12,437 nucleotides of DNA from an uncultured Alphaproteobacteria bacterium (GTDB lineage Bacteria; Pseudomonadota; Alphaproteobacteria; Caulobacterales; Parvularculaceae), in contig CALKYG010000475.1 in assembly GCA_938003575.1 (NCBI GenBank), positions 1 through 12,437 of the forward strand, given 5' to 3'. The notes below the pieces were generated by a model. That model had not been told where the DNA came from. It ran no database searches and saw only the letters and a program-made list of their open reading frames with translations. Positions 6,462-12,437 of the stretch are shown here, one piece after another. The translations under genes were made by a program, and so were the position numbers. Each line of letters opens with the position of its first letter. Position 1 is the stretch's first letter.

Positions 6462-7385
6462 ATGAACGCGACGAAGAAGGCAAGAGGACTGGGACGCGGT
6501 CTTGACGCGCTTCTCGGCGATGCGCCCGCGCTCCGCCGCGAGGAGCCGGTCGACGCGCCGGCCGCTCCCGGCAGGCGCCCGTCGACGCTGCCCATCGAAT
6601 TCCTGAAGCCCAACCCGGCGCAGCCCCGCCGCCATTTCAACGAGGATGCCATCGAAGAGCTGGCGAATTCGATCCGTGCGCGCGGCCTTCTGCAGCCGAT
6701 CCTCGTCCGCCCGGCGGGCCGGCAGGAGTACGAAATCGTCGCCGGGGAGCGACGATGGCGGGCGGCGCAGCTGGCCGGCGTTCACGACGTGCCGGTCGTC
6801 ATTCGCGAACTCGATGATACTGAAACAGCCGAGATCGCCCTGATCGAGAATGTTCAGCGGGTCGACCTGAACCCGATGGAGGAGGCGGCGGCGTACGCCC
6901 GCCTCGCCGACGTCTATGGCCGCACACAGGAGGAGATCTCTCGGGCGGTCGGCAAGTCGCGGAGCCATATCGCCAACTTGATGCGCCTTATTGCGCTGCC
7001 GCCGAAATGCCGGACGGCGCTTGAGGAGGGCGCCCTGTCAATGGGCCATGCGCGCGCGCTTCTTGCAGCCGACAGACCGGACGAAGCGCTCGCCCATGTG
7101 TTGAAGGCCGGCCTCAGTGTCCGGGAAACCGAGAATTACGTCCGAAAACTGAATGAGGGTCCGCCCGGGCTGGCGCCGGCGCAAAGCCGAGGGCCGGCAA
7201 AACCTTCCGTGCCCGGGAAAAAAGACGCCGACACGCGCGCGCTCGAAGCGGATCTGGCCGCGGCGCTCGGGCTTGAAATCTCAATCGAACACACGCCCAA
7301 GGGCTCTGGCGTCGTCACCATCTCTTACCGCTCTCTCGAACAGCTGGACGATGTTTGCAAGCGGTTGATGGGCGCCGGCGTCTAA
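6462..7385 (+). CDS. parB: Chromosome partitioning protein ParB (Spo0J family, CTP-dependent DNA clamp)
   Basis: ParB binds parS, hydrolyses CTP and slides as a clamp, and activates ParA. The 307 residues show the N-terminal ParA-stimulating peptide GLGRGLDALL (9-18), the ParB/Srx CTP-binding domain with GLLQPILVRP (75-84) and GERRWRA (95-101), then ENVQRVDLNPMEEA (129-142), the parS-reading helix-turn-helix (TQEEISRAVGKSRSHIANL, 155-173), a variable Pro/Gly/Lys linker (about 232-256) and the C-terminal dimerisation domain. AAGGAG (6448-6453) precedes the ATG at good spacing. No parS is seen inside parA or parB; the sites lie 2-4 kb upstream in mnmE and mnmG. The stop codon overlaps that of the convergent holA. 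Confidence 0.98.
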   Translation: MNATKKARGLGRGLDALLGDAPALRREEPVDAPAAPGRRPSTLPIEFLKPNPAQPRRHFNEDAIEELANSIRARGLLQPILVRPAGRQEYEIVAGERRWRAAQLAGVHDVPVVIRELDDTETAEIALIENVQRVDLNPMEEAAAYARLADVYGRTQEEISRAVGKSRSHIANLMRLIALPPKCRTALEEGALSMGHARALLAADRPDEALAHVLKAGLSVRETENYVRKLNEGPPGLAPAQSRGPAKPSVPGKKDADTRALEADLAAALGLEISIEHTPKGSGVVTISYRSLEQLDDVCKRLMGAGV

Positions 7386-7393
7386 CGTCCGGC
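7374..7393. other. Convergent parB/holA junction: overlapping stop codons within a small stem-loop
   Basis: The parB TAA (7383-7385) and the minus-strand holA TAG (7384-7382) share two bases. The junction is centred in an imperfect stem-loop: GCCGG CGT, loop CTA, ACG, bulged T, CCGGC. There is no T-run on either side, so it is not a typical intrinsic terminator, and none is visible nearby. Confidence 0.5.
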
Positions 7394-8437
7394 CATCGCG
7401 GCAATGCGAAAGGCGGCGCGCTCAACAAGTTCCTGATCGGGAAGGCCGGTTGATTTTGCGTCAAGTTCGGCGTCGATCAACATGTCGAGCGAGGCGTCGA
7501 GCGCGGCCAGCGGCCAGCGGCGAAGACGCGCCTCAAAAGCGCGCTTTTCCAAGAAAAAGACCGGCGGCCGCAACTTCGCCATTGCAGCTTCAGCGCTTGC
7601 GCCTTCAGCCATCAGCGCTCGCGCTGTCCTAAGCCGGCCGAATTCCCGCTGAAGGGCGCGCAATATGGAGATCGGGGAGGCGCCGGATGTCGCCGAGCGG
7701 CGCAGGGCGACGGCAAGGCGCTCGCGCGCGCCGTCGGCCGCGGCTCCCGCCGCCTCGCCGACCGCGTCGGAAATGGTGTCGACGAGGACGGCGCGGACAT
7801 CGTCGAGGGTGATGGTCGTAGGGCCGTCGCGAAGCGCCTTCGGACCCTTGAAGAGTATGAGCTTTTCGATTTCCGAGCGTGATACGCCGCGATCTTCGCC
7901 GAGAAGGGCGACCAGGAAATCAAGCGCCTCATCGTCGAAGTGCAGTTCTTCAAGGCGCGCCGCCGCAGCTGCAATGGCGCGCACGTCCGCCGCCGCGTCG
8001 GAATAACAAGGAAGCGCGACCGCCGCTTTCGACCCCTCGAAATGCTTCCTCAATCCGGACGCCTTGCCGAGATCGCCGGCCTCTACAAGAACTATTCCTG
8101 CGGGCTTGAGGCGCCCGGCATCGAGCCCGTCTATAACGAGCTTGGCCGCCGCCGCCGCCGCCTCGCCTGCGGTCCGTATACGGACGACACGTTCGCCGCC
8201 CATCATCGACAATGCCGCCGCTTCATCAGCAAGACGTGAGGGATCGGATTTGAGATCCGCATCGGTCAGTTCGATATAGTTGAACGGATCCTTGAAGTCG
8301 GAACAGACCTGCCGCGCGATCGCATCGGCGCGTTCGCGGACAAGGCCGAGATCGGGGCCGTAGACAAGGATCGCCGCAACTCGCGGATCGCGTTTGGCGA
8401 CGAAAGCGTCGATTGCCTTGCCTTTGAGCGAGGTCAT
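7382..8437 (-). CDS. holA: DNA polymerase III subunit delta (HolA)
   Basis: The delta subunit of the clamp loader opens the beta sliding clamp so it can be placed on primed DNA. The 351 residues fit the family: an N-terminal segment ending AAILVYGPDLGLVRERADAI (22-41), a non-ATP-binding AAA+-like fold including a conserved asparagine/tyrosine stretch (FNYIELTD, 52-59), a GERVVRI strand (80-86), VALPCYSD (141-148), and the helical C-terminal domain with SPISILRALQREFGRL. No Walker A lysine motif is present, as expected for delta. The ATG at 8437 overlaps the lptE stop as ATGA (8434-8437), so the two are probably translationally coupled. Its 3' end converges on parB with overlapping stops. A run of six GCC triplets on the plus strand (8145-8162) corresponds to an alanine-rich segment, a normal feature in GC-rich genomes. 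Confidence 0.95.
   Translation of the reverse strand: MTSLKGKAIDAFVAKRDPRVAAILVYGPDLGLVRERADAIARQVCSDFKDPFNYIELTDADLKSDPSRLADEAAALSMMGGERVVRIRTAGEAAAAAAKLVIDGLDAGRLKPAGIVLVEAGDLGKASGLRKHFEGSKAAVALPCYSDAAADVRAIAAAAARLEELHFDDEALDFLVALLGEDRGVSRSEIEKLILFKGPKALRDGPTTITLDDVRAVLVDTISDAVGEAAGAAADGARERLAVALRRSATSGASPISILRALQREFGRLRTARALMAEGASAEAAMAKLRPPVFFLEKRAFEARLRRWPLAALDASLDMLIDAELDAKSTGLPDQELVERAAFRIAAMAGR
8145..8162. repeat. Short (GCC)6 trinucleotide repeat inside holA
   Basis: Six consecutive GCC triplets on the plus strand encode part of an alanine run (GEAAAAAAKL) in HolA. A change in copy number would stay in frame, so only small length variation of the alanine run is expected. Confidence 0.7.
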
Positions 8438-8949
8438 TTCTTCTTCGCGGCGGGGCGATCGCCCTCGGCTGCGAGCTTTAAGAGGATGTCGCGTTCGATA
8501 TCTTCGACAAGCTGGGTCGCTGCCTTATCGCGGGCGGCGTTTTCCGCATAGAGAGTCGAATACTGCGAATTGACGACGTTGAAAGAGGCGATGGAAACGA
8601 CGCGCCCCTTGTATTGCTTTCCGGCGGAGCGTTCGACGAGCGTGTAGCTGGCGACGAGCCGGTAATTGTAGCGCGTCACTGAGGCGTCGATTTGGACGGC
8701 GAGACGCTCGGCCTGCTCGTCGGCGGTGACGAGCAGGTCGTATTTTGCCGCCTCGCCGCTCCTTGCCGCCCTTCTGGCGAAGGCCTTCGCGATTACGGGC
8801 TCGATTTCATCGGGCGCCTCAATGGCCGAAATGGCGACTCCTCTGAGGCCTGGCCCGGAGCCGTCCGACGTCGCATAAAGCGGCTGGAACCCACAGGATT
8901 GAAGGAGCGGCGCGGCCGCTATCAGGGCGAGGACGCGTTTACCGACCAT
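8434..8949 (-). CDS. lptE: LPS-assembly lipoprotein LptE
   Basis: LptE is the outer-membrane lipoprotein that plugs LptD and helps place lipopolysaccharide on the cell surface. The 171-residue protein has a short basic N-terminus, a hydrophobic segment and a lipobox LLQSC, with the lipidated cysteine at position 19, followed by GFQPLYA, the typical start of mature alphaproteobacterial LptE. The rest is an alpha/beta domain (YDLLVTADEQAER, YNYRLVASYTL) and a lysine-rich tail. I chose the ATG at 8949 because AAAGGAA lies at good distance; a TTG two codons upstream (8955) is possible. It starts 30 bases after leuS and overlaps holA, the common alphaproteobacterial order leuS-lptE-holA. Confidence 0.92.
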   Translation of the reverse strand: MVGKRVLALIAAAPLLQSCGFQPLYATSDGSGPGLRGVAISAIEAPDEIEPVIAKAFARRAARSGEAAKYDLLVTADEQAERLAVQIDASVTRYNYRLVASYTLVERSAGKQYKGRVVSIASFNVVNSQYSTLYAENAARDKAATQLVEDIERDILLKLAAEGDRPAAKKK

Positions 8950-8979
8950 GGCCAATTCCTTTCCGCGCGGGGCGCGCCT

Positions 8980-11565
8980 CTAGTTCGCGACGATATTGAC
9001 GATCCGGCCCGGTACGACAACGACCTTGCGAACTGTGAGTCCTTCTAGATGGCGTCTGACATCCGGATCGCCGAGAGCCGCCGCCTCGACAGCCTTGGCG
9101 TCAGCGTCCGCGCCGATCGAGACCTCGCCCCGGCGCTTTCCATTAACCTGGACTGGAAGGTTGAGCGTCTCTCTGATGAGAAGGGCGCCATCGGCAGTCG
9201 GCCACGGGGCATCGCAGACAAGGCCGTTGCCGCCGAGCGTCTCCCAGCACTCCTCCGCGAGGTGCGGCGTAAAGGGCGCGATTAGGCGGACCAGCGCCGA
9301 AAGCGCCTCGGCCCGCGTCCAGGCGTCAGCGCCCTCGACTCTCTTCAGCACGTTCAGGAATTCATAAAGGCGCGCGATCGCCTTGTTGAAGCGAAAATTC
9401 TCGATGTCGTCCGTGACGCCGGCGATGGCGGCGTGCGTTGCGCGGCGAAGCGCCATGTCCGCGGATGCCGGCGGCGCCGAAAGATCGTGGGCTTTCATTA
9501 GGCCCTTCGCCGATTCGACCGTATCCCATATCCTTGCGACCAGCTTCCAAGCGCCGGCCGCTCCAGCATCCGTCCATTCGACGTCGCGCTCGGGCGGGGA
9601 ATCCGACAGGATGAACCAGCGAATGGCGTCGGCCCCGTATTTGGCCACGATCTCTTGCGGCGACACGACGTTCTTCTTCGACTTCGACATCTTCTCGATG
9701 GCGCCGATCGTCACGGGCGAGCCGTCGTCCGCGCGTCTTGCGTTGCCGCCCTCCAGAACGACTTCATCCGGGAACAGCCATTTGCCGTCCGCATCCTTGT
9801 AGGTGACGTGCGTCACCATCCCTTGCGTGAAGAGATTGGCGAACGGCTCCTCAACCGAAAGATGGCCTGCGTCCTTCATTGCACGCGAAAAGTACCGCGC
9901 ATAGAGAAGGTGAAGGATCGCATGTTCGACGCCGCCGATATATTGATCTACGGGCAGCCAGTAATCGACGTCCTCCCTGTCGACCGGACCCGCGTCCCAC
10001 GAGGCGGGATTGGTCGCAAAACGCGCAAAATACCAGCTTGAATCGACGAACGTGTCGAATGTGTCGGTCTCGCGCCGAGCAGGCCCAGCACATTCAGGGC
10101 ACGGAACATTTCGCCATTCCGGGATGCGGTCGAGCGGATTGCCCGGCGTCTTGAAGACGCTGGCGTCGACGTCGGGCAGCTTGACCGGCAGATCCCCTTC
10201 GGGGACCGGCACTACGCCGCATTTTCCGCAATGAATCGCCGGGATCGGGCAGCCCCAGAAGCGCTGGCGCGAAACGCCCCAGTCGCGAAGACGGTATTGA
10301 GTGGCCGACGCGCCAAGCCCCATGGACTCGATCCGGGCTATGGCAGCGTCTACCGCCGCATCGACCGAAAGCCCGTCGAGGAAGCCGGAATTATAGAGGG
10401 CGCCGGGCCCGAGATATGGTTTTTCAGCCGCAGAGAAGGTCAAAGGGTCCTCGCCTTCCGGCAGCACGACCGGAATAATATCGAGGCGATACTTTTTTGC
10501 GAACTCATGGTCGCGTTCGTCATGCGCCGGACAGCCGAAAATGGCGCCGGCGCCGTAACCCATGAGGATGAAATTCGCGATGTAGACGGGAAGCGTCTTG
10601 CCATCGATAAAAGGATGCTCGACGTCAAGCGGCAGGCGGAACCCTTTTTTCTCCGCTTTGTCGATCGCTTCCTGTGACGTGCCCGCTTTCTGGCAATCGG
10701 CGATGAAAGCGGCGACTTTGGCGTCGTCGGCGAAGCTCTGCGCCAGCGGGTGATCGGGCGCGACGGCGACAAAAGAAGCGCCGAACAACGTATCTGGCCG
10801 CGTCGTATAAATTTCAATTTCGCGCGAGCCGTTGGGCGGCGTCGTCCCGGCAGCGAAACGGAACTTCATCCGCAAGCCTTTCGACTTGCCAATCCAGTTC
10901 CTTTGCATCACGCGCACATTGTCCGGCCAGCCCATCAGGCGGCCGTCGTCGAGCGCCGCGAGGAGGTCGTCGGCTTTGTCGGTGATCTTCAGGAACCATT
11001 GGGAGAGCTTTTTGCGCTCGACAGCGGCGCCTGATCGCCAGCCCTTGCCGTCAATGACCTGTTCATTCGCAAGGACGGTCATGTCGACGGGGTCCCAATT
11101 GACGTAGGATTCTCGCCGTTCAACGAGCCCCGCCCGCCAAAAATCGAGGAAGAGTTTTTGCTGCCAGCGGTAATACCGGACGTCGCAGGTGGCGAACTCG
11201 CGGCTCCAATCGATGGCGAGGCCGATCTCTTTCAGTTCGGCGCGCATATGTTCAATATTGGAGTATGTCCAGGTCGCAGGATGCGCGCCGGTCTGCATGG
11301 CGGCGTTTTCAGCGGGCAGACCGAAGGCGTCCCAGCCCATGGGATGGAGAACGTTGAAGCCGCGCGCGCGCTTGTAGCGAGCAACGACGTCTCCCATCGA
11401 ATAATTCCGGACGTGGCCAAGGTGGATGCGACCCGACGGATAGGGGAACATCTCGAGCACGTAGTATTTCGGCCTCGAGCGGTCAGTGCTGGTCAGAAAG
11501 GCGCGCGCCTCTTCCCAACGCTTTTGCCATTTTGGTTCGATTTCTTTCGGATTGTAGCGGGCCAT
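8980..11565 (-). CDS. leuS: Leucyl-tRNA synthetase
   Basis: LeuS charges tRNA-Leu in the cytosol. The 861 residues match the bacterial class Ia enzyme. Visible are the HIGH-type motif in [14 protein letters not shown] (41-54), the CP1 editing domain with TTRPDTLFG (254-262) and GCPAHDERD (344-352), a zinc-type cysteine set CGKC (446-449) and CPEC (489-492), FVDSSWYF (506-513), and the KMSKS loop (625-629, in [10 protein letters not shown]). The ATG at 11565 gives [14 protein letters not shown], the standard family start. No clear ribosome-binding site precedes it. A terminator-type hairpin ends only 16 bases upstream, so expression must come through or from within that hairpin (see findings). 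It is followed by lptE and holA on the same strand. Confidence 0.98.
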   Translation of the reverse strand: MARYNPKEIEPKWQKRWEEARAFLTSTDRSRPKYYVLEMFPYPSGRIHLGHVRNYSMGDVVARYKRARGFNVLHPMGWDAFGLPAENAAMQTGAHPATWTYSNIEHMRAELKEIGLAIDWSREFATCDVRYYRWQQKLFLDFWRAGLVERRESYVNWDPVDMTVLANEQVIDGKGWRSGAAVERKKLSQWFLKITDKADDLLAALDDGRLMGWPDNVRVMQRNWIGKSKGLRMKFRFAAGTTPPNGSREIEIYTTRPDTLFGASFVAVAPDHPLAQSFADDAKVAAFIADCQKAGTSQEAIDKAEKKGFRLPLDVEHPFIDGKTLPVYIANFILMGYGAGAIFGCPAHDERDHEFAKKYRLDIIPVVLPEGEDPLTFSAAEKPYLGPGALYNSGFLDGLSVDAAVDAAIARIESMGLGASATQYRLRDWGVSRQRFWGCPIPAIHCGKCGVVPVPEGDLPVKLPDVDASVFKTPGNPLDRIPEWRNVPCPECAGPARRETDTFDTFVDSSWYFARFATNPASWDAGPVDREDVDYWLPVDQYIGGVEHAILHLLYARYFSRAMKDAGHLSVEEPFANLFTQGMVTHVTYKDADGKWLFPDEVVLEGGNARRADDGSPVTIGAIEKMSKSKKNVVSPQEIVAKYGADAIRWFILSDSPPERDVEWTDAGAAGAWKLVARIWDTVESAKGLMKAHDLSAPPASADMALRRATHAAIAGVTDDIENFRFNKAIARLYEFLNVLKRVEGADAWTRAEALSALVRLIAPFTPHLAEECWETLGGNGLVCDAPWPTADGALLIRETLNLPVQVNGKRRGEVSIGADADAKAVEAAALGDPDVRRHLEGLTVRKVVVVPGRIVNIVAN

Positions 11566-11581
11566 GGAGGTCTCGTCGTAG

Positions 11582-11606
11582 AAAAAACGGCGCGTTCGAG
11601 CGCCGT
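11582..11606 (-). terminator. Intrinsic terminator (possible attenuator) between the DUF3576 gene and leuS
   Basis: On the minus strand ACGGCGC (11606-11600), loop TCGAAC, GCGCCGT (11593-11587) forms a perfect 7-bp stem followed directly by TTTTT (11586-11582). It is 25 bases after the DUF3576 stop codon and 16 bases before the leuS ATG. On the plus strand the trailing bases are CCTTTT, so a weaker activity in that direction is possible. Confidence 0.8.
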
Positions 11607-11629
11607 CCTTTTCACGAATTGAGCGCTCG
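11597..11629 (-). promoter_or_regulatory. Possible antiterminator pairing upstream of leuS
   Basis: On the minus strand CGAGCGC (11629-11623), two bases after the DUF3576 stop codon, is complementary to GCGCTCG (11603-11597), which includes most of the 5' arm and part of the loop of the terminator. The two pairings exclude each other. The 7-bp match is seen directly; a regulatory role is inferred and could be chance in GC-rich DNA. Confidence 0.3.
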
Positions 11630-11631
11630 TT

Positions 11632-12090
11632 CTAGTCGTCGATCTGATTAAGGCGCAGCTGGCGCGCTCGCGTCAGGATTGCATTCTCGATCTCGCGAGC
11701 CGTCGCGGGGTTGACGGCTGCTTCTGTCCAAGCGCCCGATTCCGGATCTTTCAGCTGCTTGAAGACGGAAACGCGCAAGGCGTCTGCGCGCAGAGCGGTG
11801 TCGAGTATATAAACGGAAACCTTGAACTGCTCGTCCGGAGCGTTGGGACTTGAATACCAGTCAGTCAGAATAAGCCCAGAAACCGGATCGGCCCGGAAAA
11901 CGGGGAGAAAATCGAGCGTTTCAAGCGACGCCGACCACAAATAACGGTTGACCGTGGTGACGCCGTCCGGCCCGACCAGCGCGACGTCGCGCCCGTCCCT
12001 GCCATTTCCGCCCCCAGCGCAGGCGACAAGCGCGGCTGCCGCCAGCGCCGTAGTTAACAATTTGATCGGACGCAGATTTTCATTACGCAT
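11632..12090 (-). CDS. DUF3576 domain-containing lipoprotein
   Basis: A 152-residue protein with a basic N-terminus, a hydrophobic segment (LLTTALAAAALVAC, 11-24) and a lipobox LVAC with Cys24 as the lipidation site, then a glycine-rich linker. The mature part (VTTVNRYLWSASLETLDFLP, then ILTDWYSSP, DEQFKVSVYIL, LRVSVFKQ) matches the DUF3576 family, which is found in Alphaproteobacteria just upstream of leuS; function unknown, location probably outer membrane facing the periplasm. The DUF assignment is from memory of the family. The ATG at 12090 is the only start that precedes the signal peptide; no strong ribosome-binding site is visible, and an 11-bp palindrome GGAAC-T-GTTCC (12095-12105) lies just upstream. 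The last codons include three leucines (CTG, CTG, CTT) close to the stop, which may matter for leuS control. Confidence 0.88.
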   Translation of the reverse strand: MRNENLRPIKLLTTALAAAALVACAGGGNGRDGRDVALVGPDGVTTVNRYLWSASLETLDFLPVFRADPVSGLILTDWYSSPNAPDEQFKVSVYILDTALRADALRVSVFKQLKDPESGAWTEAAVNPATAREIENAILTRARQLRLNQIDD

Positions 12091-12437
12091 CAGGGGAACT
12101 GTTCCATTTTGAATTGCGGCAGGGTCCGCAAACGTGGCTTTCCTACCACAAACCGCCGCATAGACAACTGGAGGGCGAAGGCTTTCCTTGACCGAGGGGG
12201 TGGCGGGCTCTTAAGTCGGTAGCGTTGAGTTTCCGGCGTCTCGCGTCCAGCGGGGACGCGCGAGGCTGTGTGTCCTCCAGCTTCCATTGCAGGGAGGCCG
12301 GAAATTTAACCGGGATTGAGTATGATGATCGGGTTTGGATCGCGAACACTAGGGTCAGCGTTGCTGATTTTGCGGTCGAAACGAGTAATTGGGGCCTTTG
12401 GTCGGGTCAGATTGATGAATTGCGGGTCAAGAAAATT
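12091..12437. other. 347-bp stretch without a supported gene
   Basis: This region lies upstream of the DUF3576 gene and must hold its promoter, though I see no convincing -35/-10 pair on the minus strand. Visible elements are the GGAAC-T-GTTCC palindrome (12095-12105), a hairpin CGCGTCC-AGCGG-GGACGCG (12242-12260), and a weak plus-strand promoter-like pair TTGACC (12188-12193), 17 bases, TTAAGT (12211-12216). A plus-strand frame is open from about 12225 to the window end (for example from a GTG at 12270), but its product is not recognisable. The last 60-100 bases are lower in G+C (about 47% over 12361-12420 by my count). Confidence 0.6.

Noticed and set aside
5736..6968. 410-codon open frame on the minus strand
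   Set aside because: It is antisense to parA and parB, which have clear family motifs, and its product is Arg/Asp-rich with no recognisable domain; long antisense frames are common in GC-rich coding DNA.
10207..10222. CCCC-TTC-GGGG hairpin in leuS
   Set aside because: The stem is only 4-5 bp, lies mid-gene and has no T-run; expected by chance in this composition.
12095..12105. GGAAC-T-GTTCC as a LexA-type operator
   Set aside because: The alphaproteobacterial LexA box is a spaced direct repeat GTTC-N7-GTTC; only a short palindrome is present here.
12143..12349. Two minus-strand frames of 65-68 codons upstream of the DUF3576 gene
   Set aside because: No recognisable product, no good ribosome-binding site, composition unlike the neighbouring proteins, and the two frames overlap each other.

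Overview
The window is an ordinary alphaproteobacterial chromosome segment, most likely close to the replication origin. Evidence for this is the gene order mnmE-mnmG-rsmG-parA-parB facing holA-lptE-leuS-DUF3576, the family-typical protein sequences, and three parS-type centromere sites embedded in the tRNA-modification genes. Base composition is mostly high in G+C. I cannot assign an order or genus from the sequence alone. There are no rRNA, tRNA, CRISPR or insertion-sequence features.

Left part (1-1206, minus strand): a two-gene unit encodes a RidA-family enamine/imine deaminase followed, two bases later, by a quinone-oxidoreductase-type medium-chain dehydrogenase that runs off the left edge. 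An 86-bp divergent intergenic region separates it from the rightward genes.

Central rightward unit (1293-7385): a small conserved protein (DUF6489-like), mnmE, mnmG, rsmG, parA and parB. Spacing is tight: mnmG/rsmG overlap as ATGA, rsmG/parA as GTGA, and parB starts 12 bases after parA. The only sizeable gap is 137 bp between mnmE and mnmG. MnmE and MnmG together modify U34 of certain tRNAs, and RsmG methylates 16S rRNA. ParA and ParB segregate the origin region by acting on parS, and the parS sites here lie inside mnmE (one) and mnmG (two), about 1 kb apart, rather than in parAB or rsmG.

Right leftward unit (7382-12090, minus strand): a DUF3576 lipoprotein, leuS, lptE and holA. leuS-lptE-holA look co-transcribed (30-bp gap, then an ATGA overlap). 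parB and holA converge with overlapping stop codons. A good intrinsic terminator, with a possible competing antiterminator pairing, sits only 16 bp upstream of the leuS start codon; this is the most interesting regulatory structure in the window.

The last 347 bp (12091-12437) hold no gene I can support. I found no wholly new system. Points worth a second look are the coding-embedded parS set, the leuS leader, and two unexpectedly long perfect palindromes inside coding sequence (586-609 and 5327-5349).
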